Shown here: piece by piece, positions 1 through 12,231 of the stretch | Layout: the number at the start of each line of letters is the position of its first letter | How positions within the stretch are numbered: the stretch's first letter is position 1 | NCBI GenBank assembly: GCA_031841125.1 | Contig: JAJSSI010000012.1 | Span: 620,001 to 684,000, forward strand | Source: Acanthococcus lagerstroemiae | Lineage: Eukaryota > Arthropoda > Insecta > Hemiptera > Eriococcidae | Length of the DNA: 64,000 nt | Reading direction: 5' to 3' | Made by a program: the position numbers and the translations under genes | The notes under the pieces: model-generated | What the model was told of the DNA's origin: nothing | The model's input: only the letters and a program-made list of their open reading frames with translations | Database searches by the model: none

Positions 1-1300
1 TTTGGCGCCTCATCAGGTTCATCAATCTCCATACTATCATCAGTATTTTTGTCCTCAATATCAGCATAATCATCAATATTCTTGATATTAAAACATGGGT
101 ATTTCCCTACAGCGGTTTTGAAGTTGGCTGGAAGTTTGAGAATATCAGACGGGTTGGTATAATTTCGCAGTATCTTCAGAATTTCATTGATTGAAGCGTG
201 AGGTATACTACACTGAACAAGAGTTCGGAACAGTTCATTATTCCCAACGTATGGTTCGCGAATCGAATCAGTCTGACAAGCTGTATCTTCCTGGGAGGAC
301 AGTGAATCAATACTCCCAAAATCGGAGACTTGGTACTCAGATAAGCTACCAGAGAACTCTTGATCACCGCCTGCGACACAGGATGAATTATCAATCAAAC
401 TTTCCTCCGTATCTACATTATGGAGTGCAAAAAAGATGTAAATTGACATTAACTGAAGGTACACCAGACAAACCAGCATCTTTGAAGAAATGTACAAGAA
501 CCAAAAAAAAAAAAGTGAGGAAAGAATAGTTACTTTCAGAGTTGTCCGGAAAATTCTCATTGATATGAAAACTACTCAATTCCTCATCACAATTCGAATC
601 AGTTGGGACAGGAGCTGGTTCATCCAAATCCTAACACAAGAAATGTGGATTTTTGCACACAGATTTAGAAAACTGATCATTAAAGAAAAATAAACAAAAT
701 TATGTATCTCCTGGTAAATGTTTACAAGCAATGAAAATCATGCAGTGCCGGGTGTGTCAGTCAGAATAAACATTGAGGCGCGTTGGACTTATTCTGAAGG
801 TATGACGTTTTGGACATGCAACTGCGACTAATAACATCACCACACATCCGGACGTTTATTCTGAACGACACCCAGTGTGGTTATATTAGTTGAAAGAGAA
901 TAAGAGATTGGACAAAGTAAAAGATAAATAATCGCACGTAATAACCCTGTATACCAGAGTATTCATAGGTAACAAATATGATGTCAACTCAAGGAGTGAT
1001 CGATCGATCGATTGTGAATGATGAAAGAAGGAAATCAAGGGTTAGTGAGAACGCTGAAAGAACTCTAGATGAACAAAAGTATGTATGGAAGAAGATAAAG
1101 CCAAGCCCATTCAATACGTAATAGAGAGAGATATACCAAAATCAGTACATGGTCCAAATAGCAACAAAAACCAAATCTCCTAAGAACAAATAACTTACAT
1201 CATCCTCATCAGGCAAGCTGTCATCTTCATTCAACGACTTGTAATACGCAGTTCTTCCCACTTTTACTAATTGGCCGTTTTTATAAATTGTGAATGACAT
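1..1300 (-). CDS. Partial three-exon gene with CMC-transposase-like N-terminus; runs off left edge
   Basis: Seen: exon 1 is 1300-1199 (34 codons, starts MSFTIYKNGQ, donor GTAAGT). Exon 2 is 630-534 (32 codons plus one base, donor GTAACT). Exon 3 is 412-1, still open at the window edge. Intron phases 0 and 1 join with no stop. Exon 1 holds a short G-x-x-V plus tyrosine-rich motif (GQLVKVGRTAYYK). Exon 2 is acidic. Exon 3 has the segment LVQCSIPHASINEILKILRN followed by LP, which aligns by eye with the region ahead of the catalytic core of the transposase at 9495-11482. Unlike that protein, the segment after LP is not RTLL-TPR and becomes acidic again. Inference: the 5' part of a CMC-type transposase, or a domesticated relative. 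The catalytic part lies outside the window. The 569-bp first intron shows no other gene. Confidence 0.6.
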
Positions 1301-1751
1301 TTTGCTGTTATGCACGCGAATCTTGTGAGAATGACTACCACGCGCATACAGTGTATACTGCAAATTTACTTTTGTCTTTAATGTAATCAAACATTTTGTG
1401 TATAATCAATTTTTATACTTACCAATTTACCATTCGATGACAGCCCAGATGTAGTATATTTCACCGCTTTAAAGATGTGCTACACACAACAATCCACAAA
1501 ACGTTTAAGCGCGACAAATAGCAATAACGAAAATAACGATATGAATAATGTGTCTACCATTCAAAAAACGATACCGGCAACAGGCAACTGCAACCGAATG
1601 TCATCACGTTATCACACAAAAAACAACTATCAAAATTATCGAGTCTTGAGTAAATCCTGCAAATCAGTCGTTCGTTCTTTAAGTGAACGGGTCGCGTTAT
1701 TTAACAGATTCCAAATTTATTTTTCCATTTCCTTTCAAATTCTCCTTCCAG
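1301..1751. other. Upstream region of the left-edge gene
   Basis: 451 bp between the putative start codon at 1300 and the MITE starting at 1752. It would hold the promoter and 5' UTR of the minus-strand gene. A plus-strand frame from 1475 is rich in N, S and K and has no family resemblance, so I do not call it a gene. Confidence 0.3.
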
Positions 1752-2529
1752 CAGTGTTGGCAAACGAAATGATTTTTTCGTTTTTCGTTAAACGTTACTC
1801 CTAAGTTCCCCGTTTTTTCGTTTCGTTTTTGTTACGTTTTCGTTTTTTAGCAGCTCAGAAATTTCGTTTGTTTTCCGTTTTCATTTTGTTTAACGAAATT
1901 CTTTTCGTTTTTTTCGTGGTTTTTTTTTCGTTTTTTAAATAATTTTTTTAATGGTAAAAATCTTGGATTTGTCTCTTTTTTTTCTATCCCCAAACTTTAC
2001 TTTATTAGACAAATCTGAAGTAGGTAGTGTGAAAATACCAACAAAATGTAAAAATAAATAAATAATCAGTTCTTTTCCAATCGAAAAGGACGAAAACATC
2101 CGTCTAGATAGTGAATATTAAATAGCTCTCTCTCAATTCAGAAAGGGGAGAATGGAAAGTCCTATATGATTCTGTGATTCTGTCAAGATTGATAGAACTT
2201 AAATATTTCAAAATAGACCTTATTTTCTCTTCTATAAAGTATCATTCCCTTTCACAAATCACAATTTTCGGATATCCAGGAACTGAAAACAAAAATGAAT
2301 AATGAAAACAGAAACGAAATTTTTTTTGTTTTCGTTCCGTTTTTACCTTATTTTTTTCGTTTCCACAACATATTTATTTCGTTTTTCACAGCTCAGTAAT
2401 ACTGTTTTCGTTTTGTTTTCGGTTTTGTCGAAATCAGACCATTCGTTTTCGGTTTTCTTTCGTTTGTCATAATTTTTCGTGTTTTTTTTTCATTTTTGTT
2501 TTTGTTTTCGTTTTTGTTTGCCAACACTG
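1752..2529. mobile_element. hAT-like MITE with TTTCG-rich arms
   Basis: Ends are inverted: CAGTGTTGGCAAACGAAA at 1752 and TTTGCCAACACTG ending at 2529. CAGTG...CACTG ends are typical of hAT elements. Both outer parts (1770-1930 and 2310-2510) are degenerate runs of CGTTTT and TTTCG units, both reading the same way on the plus strand, around a non-repetitive core. The flanks do not show a clean 8-bp duplication, so the copy is old or the ends are eroded. No coding capacity. Confidence 0.6.
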
Positions 2530-2670
2530 CGTCATTAAATTCCAGTTCTTGTCCGAAACATATAGTCTCTGATTCCAGGTCTATAACTATGTTACTTTCA
2601 CACAACAACCCAGTTTTCAGTCCAAGAAAATGTATGTAACAGTATATATAACAATCTAAGCTCTCACTTT

Positions 2671-3661
2671 TAGAGATGGGCAAATAGCTACGGAAACATT
2701 ATTTTCAATAGAAAATAGGTGACAAAAACGTATTTTAAAAGTATGGAAGGGAAAATGGGTGTTTTCCATTCAAAATAGATATTTCAGAATATAAAAACCT
2801 ATTTTAAATACAAAATTGGTTTCAAAACCCTATCTTGAAAGTGTAAAATAACAGCAGAAGACTGGTTCCAAAAGAAAACTTGTTTGAAATGGAAAACAGG
2901 TTTCAAAATTGAAAAACCTATTTTGTATAGGAAGTAGGTGTTCAAAGCAGAGCTGTGGACTATTTGCAGTTTTTAAATAGAAATACGTATTTAAATAGGT
3001 TTTTGGAAATGCCTACCTATTTAAATTGTTTAGGTTCTTAGGCACCCGGAGTTGGAGCCAGAGTCAGCAATCAACTTGAAGTATGGGGCCCTAGTGTCAG
3101 ACTTCAAGAGTCATGTTAGTGTTCTGCTAGGAGTCAGGGTCTGGGAGTCGACAAGTGAAAAAGCACAAAACCTAAGTCTGGTGCAAAGTCAGTTTTAGGT
3201 TTAAAAATGCCAAATTTGACTCCACAGTGTCAGAGCAGGAATGAAAAGTTGACTCCCAGTCAACATTTTTGAGGAGTCAGCGTCTGAGTTTAACAGTCAA
3301 TTTACTTTTCCTACAAAAGTTGGAGTCAGAGTAAGAGTCTCACTGAACCTATATTTGGAGACAGAGTTAGGATTTGAGGAATAACTAACAGGAAGAGTCG
3401 AAAGTGGGAGTTGGAGTCAACTTAAAAGTGATCAGCTCCTGGTCCTTGGTTCTGTTGTGTTAGGTCCACTTCCAGGATTACTTTAATTAAACACAAACTT
3501 CTACTGTGTTATATGGGGTACAACACACCTTAACATATTTTCATTTTAAGCACTTTTAATAAAACTGTTTGGAAATATATTCGACTTGCAATAACCTATT
3601 TTTATTTAGAATTATTGAAATAGGATTATCCCACCCTGTTTTTCTCAAATTCTCATCTCTA
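2671..3661. repeat. Possible MITE with internal degenerate short repeats
   Basis: Inverted ends TAGAGATGGGCAAA (2671) and TTCTCATCTCTA (ending 3661). Positions 2690-3000 are degenerate copies of AAAACCTATTTT. Positions 3040-3440 are degenerate copies of GGAGTCAGAGTC. No reading frame of note. No convincing target duplication, so the element boundaries are tentative. Confidence 0.4.
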
Positions 3662-4740
3662 GTTCCAAGGCCTAAATTTAGCTTCTAAAGATGAACTTTA
3701 TCATACTCCATATTCTACAGAAGGAGGGAGGACAGCAGAATTAGCCTGATATCCGAGGAGCTGACTATACTGCGACAGCGTGAATGAGACAAATAATGGA
3801 CCATAAATCAAATTGATTTTAAGGTCTTTTTCATTTTCTATATGGTACATCTACATCATAGGTAGATACTAGGGAACTTGGAATCATTGTAGGTATCCAT
3901 CTTACAAAATGAAGGTTTTTAGTGAAATGATTGTTGGAATCTGAATTCATTTTCAGTGCAGCACCCTACACTTTTGTTTTGCTTTTTTTGAGTCCATCAA
4001 CCCCCCCCCAAAAGTTGCTAAACTACAACATTTTCCAAGTCTTTCCGTTCTGGAGAGTGTAATCAAAATGAAACTTGCTTACTTTTTTTTACTTCTGTAC
4101 TCCATATCAGCACCGCGCTTCCTCCCAAGGAAGAAGAACAAATTAGAACTTCCAGAAAAAAGAAGTTACAAATAGAAAAACGTACTAGATGAAATGAGGC
4201 TACTGTTTCAGTATCACTGCATCTGTAGCAAATTTTCTAAGTTTTACCATGAAGTAACTTCGCGTGTGATGAAATTTACAGTTATTTCCTTCTATCTGCC
4301 AATGCATAATTATCCTCCTTGCATATAATTGATGTCATAGAAAAAATAGACATAGAACATAGAAGACGTATTCCCAGTATTCAAATGTGTACAACCATAT
4401 CCAGTCACCTAAAATCTCATAAACAGGAACATTTTCCATGAGCATATTCATTTCTTGTCCTTTTCCCTACTGTTTCATCTGCTTTTGGCCTGTGCTATCT
4501 CATACAAAGCCCGTTTTTTTATTTTCAGATCCTTGCTATGAAGTGAATATTTCAGCTAGGACAAAAATTCTTATACAATTAAAAAACTAGTCCTTTCTTC
4601 CGAGTTAAGAAATATTATAGTACCTAAATATTTTTAGAAAGCCGCTCTATATTTCGCCATAACTAGGTAAATAGAAATAAATCTTTTTCACATTTAAACC
4701 AATGTGCTGAAAGTTTCTCTATGATTGCTAATAAATTGTG
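3662..4740. other. No gene seen; downstream flank of the Tigger gene
   Basis: About 1.1 kb of AT-rich sequence with short homopolymers (for example the C run near 4001). A frame continuing from the Tigger C-terminus would end at a TAG near 4730 if the satellite-bearing insert at 4744-5609 is ignored. Nothing else is supported. Confidence 0.3.
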
Positions 4741-4743
4741 TCA

Positions 4744-5609
4744 CCCAGCTAACGATTACAGCGGGTCATCCAAGTACATCACTTGAAGAAGTGGAGGGAA
4801 AATGCATTTACTATGGGTGTCGTCTCTGCTAGTCTGCTACATATTTCACTACCAAGGTAGTACACAGTAGTACTTGCTTATATTTTACTAACTACTGTAA
4901 AAACGGAAGTGAATAGAATGTATTTACTACACATGCAATCACTGACAGTCTGCTACATATTTCACTACTGAGAGTAAACAGTAGTACCCACTTCTATTTT
5001 ACTACCTGTTGTATAAAAGGCAGTGAATTGAATGCATTTACTACATATGTAGTCACCACCAGTCCACTACATATTTCACTACCCAGGTAGTACACAGCAG
5101 TAATTACTTCTATTTCACTGCCTGTTATAAAGAAGGTAGTGAATGGAATGTATTTACTACGTATGCAGTCACCACCAGTTCACTACATATGTTCCACTAC
5201 CCAGGTAGTACACAGTAGTACACAGTAGTACTTACTTTCTTTTTACTACCTGTTGTAAAGAAGGGAGTGAATAAAACGTATTTACTACATATGCAGTCAC
5301 TACCAGTTTACTACCAGTTTCACTTCTCCGGTAGTACACAGTAGTACTTACTTCTATTTTACTACCTGTTTCAGTTATGGTAGTACATTGGGAGTATTTG
5401 CTATGGAAGCAAGTCCTTCTATTTCACTACTGTAGCAAATATGGTTGTGAGTAGAGAGCATTTGCTACTGCAGTAAATACTACAGTCTCACAGCCTCTTT
5501 CTTACTACCACACATAATATATTTACATAAGAAATAATCTTGTGTTAGTGCAGGTATGTATATACTACCATTTACTACCTGTAGTACTACTTTAAAAATT
5601 CCAGCTGGG
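4744..5609. mobile_element. MITE-like insertion built of ~116-bp tandem repeats
   Basis: Five to six degenerate units of about 116 bp (starts near 4802, 4919, 5033, 5149, 5277, 5394). Each has TTTACTAC, CATATTTCACTAC, GGTAGTACACAGTAGTA and a TTTACTACCTGTTGTA segment. Short inverted ends CCCAGCT (4744) and AGCTGGG (ending 5609) flank the array, with TCA on both outer sides (4741-4743 and 5611-5613, one extra A on the right). It sits in the tail of the Tigger coding region. Inference: a non-autonomous transposon whose body is a minisatellite. Confidence 0.5.
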
Positions 5610-5672
5610 ATCATTACGACAAACTTCGGATACATCATCAATAGGGTGAAAGCAGAACACATTTTTCTTCCC

Positions 5673-8652
5673 TTAGTATGGGCGTAGATATTTTATAGTG
5701 TATGTCACAGGTTCTTCCTCGTACAGTATTACGCGACCAACATAATTACGGAATGTCTTCTTCTTCATGCCAGGTACTTCAAGCCGCACAAGTACAAAAT
5801 CAAGCAATTCAATTTCCTAAAAAAAAATTTATCCAGTCAAAATCTCTTCATAATTCTCAATCTTTTCAAAGAAAAATAATTACCGTCTGGTCTTCCACAT
5901 TTGCAGTAGGAGTATTATTTCCCTTGTCCAGTTCAGAATTTGGTTGTAAATCTTCATCATTATTGTCTCCCTCTTCACAAGATGCCAAACTTGTAGTAGG
6001 CTTCTTTTTTGTTTTCTGCACAACTTTCATGGTTCCCTTTTCTTTCACAGATTGGGTTGCAGAATTATTTTCTAATTCTTCAGCCAATTGTAAGGTCTCA
6101 TTTTCTTTCACGATTTTTGGTCTTCCTCTTTTTTTCTTCTTATTTGGTAGGGTTACAGACTGATCTTCTATTTCTAGAGCAAGAATTTCATCTTCTTCAC
6201 TGATTTCTTTGCTGATTTTAGGTCTTCCTCTTTTTCTTGTATTACTCAATTTTTTCTTCTTCTCTTCCTCTTTCGCATGAAATAAATCCTGCCATTTTCT
6301 CGAGGAAATGAGGCTAATTGCTTGAAGAGGATTCTTCTTTCGTTTAGTTTTACTCTCCTCTTTTTCAGGGAAGAGAATAATTGATTTCAATATATCACTC
6401 ACTGTAGATTGCGAATCGAGTTTGTTCTCATTACATAGAACAATACCTTCAGGGTTCTGAACTTCTTGACATTCAGCTCTTTCTTCATGTACAATTCTTT
6501 CTTCATGTTCAATATGTTCCATTATTACATCCTCATTAGGTTGGACCCCACTTTCAGAGTTAACAATTTCTTCATTGACATCTTCAATATTGTCACTTGT
6601 ATGTTCAGGGGTTATAAAAAATTCAGGAATCGTAGGAGAATGTTTGGGAATACTGCTCTCACAATGATTATTCTTAGTTTCTGGGGTGAGTAGGCCTATT
6701 CCCAACAGGTGAACATCACTGTAAGAAATATTTGAAGGCGAAGGCGAATTATGAACATCTGGTTCAATGCTAGTTGAAGGCAAAGGTGAATTCTGAACAT
6801 CTGGTTCAATGGTATTTGAAGGCGAACGTGAATTCTGAACATCTGGTTCAAATGTAACATGGCCATTCTCGACAAGAAGATTGCAGGAATCAGTAGATGT
6901 TAGTATTGAATTCAGCATATCAAGGTCGCTTATAGGATTTCCCTCCATATCATCCTTCCACAAATTCCACAAATCATAAAGACCCAAATACTTCTCATCG
7001 CCATGCCAGCCTATTCCAGCACTCCTTGTTGACACAAATTCAGCGAGCACTTCATTTCCAATTCGAGATTCAAACATGGCAAATGAATTTTGTAATCTAT
7101 CTTCTTTCATTTCTTTCTCCTTAGAAATTTCAGCATGCTCGTGAGTAACCAACTTTGTATAGTCTAGATTGTTCTCGTTGAATGGAAAAATACTGCAGCA
7201 CTGGAAGGCTCTCTTAAGATCCATTTCAAAAAAGTCTAAACCTAAATCATTAACGTGTTGAGGGATTTCATGCTTTTTAATATCTCGGCCCTGGTTCTTG
7301 ATTCGAAACAATTTTACAAACTTCTGCCACTTTCTCTTGAAGGGTCCGTAGAAACCAACATCTAACGGTTGTATGAAATGCGTCGCATTTGGAGGGAGGC
7401 AGACCAAATGAATGTTGTGTTGCATACAGAATTCAGATAATGGCAGGGAAAGGTGGCTCGAGTGTCCATCGAGAAAGACAATAACGGGTCCAGTGATCCC
7501 TTTTTCTTGCAAATACGAGTAGAAATCATTTCCTGAAATATTTCAATAATGAAACAAATCATTTCTAATGATAGGTAGGCTAGGCTAGTAATTTGTTGTG
7601 AAGTTACAACTGGATTTACCCATATACTCGTAAAAAGCTTTGGCAGTCATCCAACCACTAGGAGTTTTCCCGGTACCCCATTCTGGAGGTATTGCTTTTA
7701 ATATCGGTGATGGCATTCGTTCATATGGTAATAGGATCGATTTTGTTACTACTTCTCCCAATGCATTCGCATTGAAAAGAAGGGTAACATTTTCCTTGCT
7801 GTTCCCAGTGATATGATTCGCAGTTTTCCCTCTTTCAGCGATTACTAGACTACCTACAAATAAGTTCAACATAAAAAATATAATAGATATCTAGGCCTAC
7901 CAGTTGTACGCAACTGATGAAAGATATCAAATTACCACTCGGATTTGTGTACAAGGCAGATTCATCCAAATTAAAAATTCGTGTTGGATCCTCCAATATT
8001 TGAAGATCAATACCTTCTTCGCAAAGTTGTTGCCGAACATCTGCGAACCATTTCCTGATAGCATTTTCAGTCAATAATGCCCGTTGGCGAGACAGGTATT
8101 CAGCTTTTTTAACTGAAAATATTGGGTGTCGATCAAAGAAACCTTTTACCCATTTACGACCTGGGTAATTATTCCTGAACGGGGTCTTCAGGTCTTTCAT
8201 ATTACATAAGTGCTGCACGCTGTAACATAACCCTTCGATTGGGATTGGCGCACCTCGACGAATTATTTTCAGCAACCATTTTTCTAATTCTTTTTCAATT
8301 TCGTAACCCAGAACAGGATCTGGTCCGGTGCGATAGACCTGTTGTAAGAAACATCGGTAGGTAGCTTTGATTAGTACTCATGCTGCTCAAATTTCATGAT
8401 AGGCTGAATTATTAGGATGAAAATACCTAGAGTTTCGTTACTTACACTTGTAGATCCTAGACGGAGTTTATCTCTCAATGTCGATCGAGGAATACCCCAC
8501 AGTTCAGCTGCCTTCAAGACGCTCATATGGTCTTTGGATACGGAATTTATCGCTAGCGCAATCTTTCTTGGAGAATACGAATACAGTCTTCTATTTTTAT
8601 CATCATGTTTCATCTTTTTTTTAACAGTTTTGAATTCTTTTGAGCACGACAT
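5673..8652 (-). CDS. pogo/Tigger-type DDE transposase, five exons
   Basis: Exons: 8652-8446, 8338-7936, 7853-7620, 7532-5884 and 5816-5673. All introns are GT-AG and the total of 2637 bp is in frame (878 aa). Seen: an N-terminal Psq-type helix-turn-helix (SPRKIALAINSV ... GIPRSTLRDKLRLG), then a CENP-B-like region with KWVKGFFDRHP. The DDE-superfamily core has D in FNLDES (about residue 195), D in VFLDGHSSH (about 302) and D in QPLDVGFYGPFKRKW (about 336). A long acidic tail follows with two KRGRPK AT-hook-like motifs, then a last exon with NYVGRVILYEEEP. Role: binds element ends and cuts DNA in the nucleus. The TAA at 5673 looks premature, because the same frame continues with family-like residues (NVFCFHPIDDVSEV) to the edge of the satellite insert. 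I found no terminal repeats for it, so active, dying and domesticated all remain possible. Confidence 0.8.
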
Positions 8653-9494
8653 GATCTACTGCGAAAATTACTCGAAAATTAGGCCTACCTAGTCTGAAAG
8701 AAGAAATTTATTGATAAGAAAAATACCAGTGGCGAGAACTAGATATCCATGTTCGCCATTTCGCCATGGTGCTGGCGAGAACTAGAAATGATGCTATTTC
8801 CTGTACCTTTTACCGCCATCTTTATTTCTCGGCGAAAATTTAATTTAAACCCGAAAATGAAGTATCTACATTTATTCTGAATGATTCTTTACCGTATAAT
8901 ATAATCAGAATATACTCACCTCAATTTCTCGTTCAAAAAATGATTCCTTCTTTGTCACAAGTTCCTTAACACTTTTGATAAGAAATAATGTGAAGTGCCG
9001 AAGGCGAAACAGCAATGCAGCTTCGCAGTCTAAAAATGCCACAACTTCGAGGAAATCGATTTTCTTATCATAGTAAAATGTTGAAAAAACCACAGACAAA
9101 AAGAATTAGACTTGTCACTCTAGGAGATTTCTTATTATTTATTTTTAAAGATCAAATTGGCGAGAACTGGTACAGTGGCGAGAACCGGTACAACTACCCT
9201 ACCCTCAGTGATGGGAAAAAATCTTAGCCGCCGAGGATCTTTAGTGGGAACAGATACTCCTAATTCCCACTGCAGTATCAAGAATATTCACTCAGCAATT
9301 TATAAAAATGTGAAAATGTGAGAAAAACTGAAAATAAATGAACAAATGATAGTAAGACTCATCAATGAACTCATATTTTAAAGGGATGAAAAAAACAGAA
9401 ATTCAAATAATGAACTAAACCTTTAAAAAAGAGATCTACCGGGAACCCTGGATTTAGAACTTGGGAAGATGGTGAACATTCTTGTTTTGCAATA
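8653..9494. repeat. Flank with direct GGCGAGAAC repeats; no gene
   Basis: About 840 bp between the Tigger start and the end of the next transposase. It has four direct copies of GGCGAGAACT or GGCGAGAACC (8731, 8773, 9165, 9179), two of them preceded by CAGT. They might be decayed transposon ends, but no inverted partner (GTTCTCGCC) is visible nearby. The small frames here lack family features. Confidence 0.35.
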
Positions 9495-11922
9495 CTAACA
9501 GTGCAATAGACCGCACACAACTGTTGTTGACATTGTACAGTTAGGGAAGGCAAACGCTTTGCATAGTATGTTTTTAGTGTCATATATTAGGTTACTGTTG
9601 TCCAAATTATCTACTTCATAAATCTTCGTTATGCGAGACGGCTCAGGATACAAGTAATAGTCGTTAACCCTCAGGAATTGGCGACCAATGATGAAAGTAT
9701 GGCCACTTTCATTCTGCTCGAGGATATTGGAGACTCTTACAATACTACCATCCTTTAGAATTACAACATTATCAGCAGGCCTTTGGCAATTGATAGCAAA
9801 ATTAGCCATCTGAATCCTGTGATACTGTTTACAGCCACCTTCTTCAGCATGTGCAGGCAAAGGTCCGCTACTATGCATCTTAGTTAATGTACCAGGAACA
9901 TGTCGTCTGTTGGGTTTTGAAATATTTAAAACTACTTCCCTTTCGGCTAATCTTTTTATTAGTTGCTGCATAGTTTTTGGACCACCGCTTACAGACTGCT
10001 TGATCTTGGCCATGTTACTTTCAAAGGGAAAAGCACTAAACTGGTCTAAAGAACCAAATCGCTGCACATCATCAACTATATGGAGTAGGCCATGCACGTT
10101 GTGCGATATAGAATGCTCTCCATAAATGAGGCTATAAGTATGAACAAATTTTACACAGAGCGATTTTATATGAGGCAAATAAGCAACATTGTGTGTCGGG
10201 TCGCATAGAAAACGTACTATAAAATGCAACAACATGAAATGTTTTCTAACATTTTCATTCACAATGCCCTGAAACACAACTATGCCCACATACAACAACA
10301 GTGTACGGTATTCTGTACCTTTCCAGTGGGCAAGATCTATTTCGCGACATTTCCGCTGAAGCTCATAAGAGCAACATTTTGACAAACTTTTCAGGCGACT
10401 AGAAATTCTCAGCAACTGCAAGTAAGATAAAGAATACAGTTTCCCTTTATGACATTTTTTTGGCGACATCCACGATGTCAACATTGTTCTGAAGATACCC
10501 AAGCAGATGAGATGCAAATAGTCATAAGGAACGTCCAATATTGGGTCAAAATATGGGATACGGATTAGTGGAGTGGGACCATGCGGCAATCTACCATATT
10601 TTCCGGCCCGGAAATCTGAAGCTGTGCGCGTATTCAACCACTTAATTTCATCTTTGGGCACAAAAAATTACACTCTCCTTTTCTTATGAGTTCCATAAAC
10701 ATCGCAGCGACGACAAGAACCATAGCCTGCATGCCCTTTGATATTCAGAGTAAAACTTAAAGCCGGGGCGTCACAAACAAGGCAATGTACCCTAAAATTG
10801 TACCTCCTGTTATTTATTTCAATACCATTTTCCACTAAGAGCTTACATTCATCAGCAAACTCAGTGAGAAACTGACTGCATTTCTGTGGTTTTGATTTAC
10901 CATAAAATAAAGCCGCAACAAATATTTTAGCATCAGCGATACCCACTATCTTCCAAGAAATTGGCCACAGTGAACTACTATTACTTTTATGTATGTTAAC
11001 TCCATCGATGTTGACAGATATTTTAATAGTACTCAGTTCTGATGGCAAATCCAACTTTTTCAATGTGGCACTAATAGGGAAATAAAAATAATAACCACCT
11101 TCTATTTCCTTTACATGGACAGAGCGGGGGGTGCGCAGCAGTGTTCTTGCATCACTTGGGAGTTGAACAGTATCAATAAATGAAAATCTCTTCATCATTT
11201 TCAGTAATGACGTTAGGGCATTTAACCGAGTTCCGTTGAAAATATGCCACATCAGCAATTCATTTTGAAACAACTCCGATGGAGAGATGGGTGCACAATT
11301 ATTGGACAGAAAACTTCTATTCATTTCGTCATCCGTATTCATCTCAATGGCATCAAAACTGTTTTCAAAGAAATCAGTTGAAACGTTGTTGTCACTCCTC
11401 ACTAAATTCAATTCAGAAGTGTTTTGATTTAAGAAAGCTGCAGAGGTTGAGACAGAACAGGTAGAAACTGAAGGAGAACCAGCCCGTAGAACATTTCACC
11501 GACAAAAGGCCTAAAAAACGTTGGCATCGCCAACGTTTCTCGTAGGTATTCTGGTGATTACACATATGAAAACAATGTTCAAATTCGGCGGTGCGCACGT
11601 TTTGGAACCGCTCATACGCAGATGTTACCGATATACCACGGAGTAGTAAGTCGGTGATTCGGATGTAGTGCCCACAATAATGTCGGTGTTGTAGATGGGT
11701 CACTGATATTTTGCCGCTGTTTTACCCATACGTCTTTACCAACATTTCACCGATATTTTACAAGTGTGCGGTTGCTAACATTACACCGACATTTTACCAA
11801 CATTTTACTCACTTTTCACTCAGATTCCACATACATACTACGCATGGGTATGCGCATACAATATACTGATATCTAACGCAGATGCGAGAAATGAATGTTA
11901 CGATTAATTAGTGTGTATATAT

Positions 11923-12231
11923 TTATTTATAATAACTAGGTATACTTAATACTGGTCGTAATTTAGCGTTCTTCGAGCCCCTGCAGCTGTATTTTCTGCT
12001 GGCCGCCATGTCCCCGATGTCCCCGGTTCCTGTTCCTGAACAGTTGACATTTGTCGTACTGCTGATGACAGTTCTGGATTTCTTGAAACTTTCTTTTGAG
12101 TTGGTATTTTTTTTTTTTTTGGGGGGGGGGCTGGATTTCTTACTGCTTTTACTATGGTACCTCACGCGTGTTCCGTGGGTATTCTTCACCCACTCGTGAA
12201 TGGTGTGGAGTGCGTCTCTGTGGCTTTCCAA
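11923..12231 (-). pseudogene. B1 exon with ALHTIHEWV motif, unknown accessory protein
   Basis: The minus-strand frame contains DALHTIHEWVKNTHGTRVRY followed by a lysine- and serine-rich stretch. The ALHTI-x-EW-(V/I)-x4-7-(V/I)RY pattern recurs in the last exon of the B3 gene at 28753-28889, so it is conserved coding sequence rather than chance. A C-run near 12121 (GGGGGGGGGG on plus) followed by T/A tracts differs in length in B2 and shifts the frame. I do not recognise the family. Confidence 0.5.

Noticed and set aside
4744..5480. CRISPR-like array
   Set aside because: Units are about 116 bp, imperfect, without distinct spacers, in eukaryotic DNA; this is a minisatellite.
5702..6203. Plus-strand frames over the Tigger tail
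   Set aside because: Antisense of the acidic, GRPK-containing Tigger coding exon, which has splice and domain support.
8728..9190. CAGTGGCGAGAAC as the terminal repeat of the Tigger element
   Set aside because: All copies point the same way and no inverted partner was found on the far side of the gene, so end status is unsupported.
11413..11703. Open frame crossing the B1 left end (also at 39765-40100)
   Set aside because: It spans the transposon boundary and continues into different flanks in B1 and B2, so it is terminal non-coding DNA read by chance.
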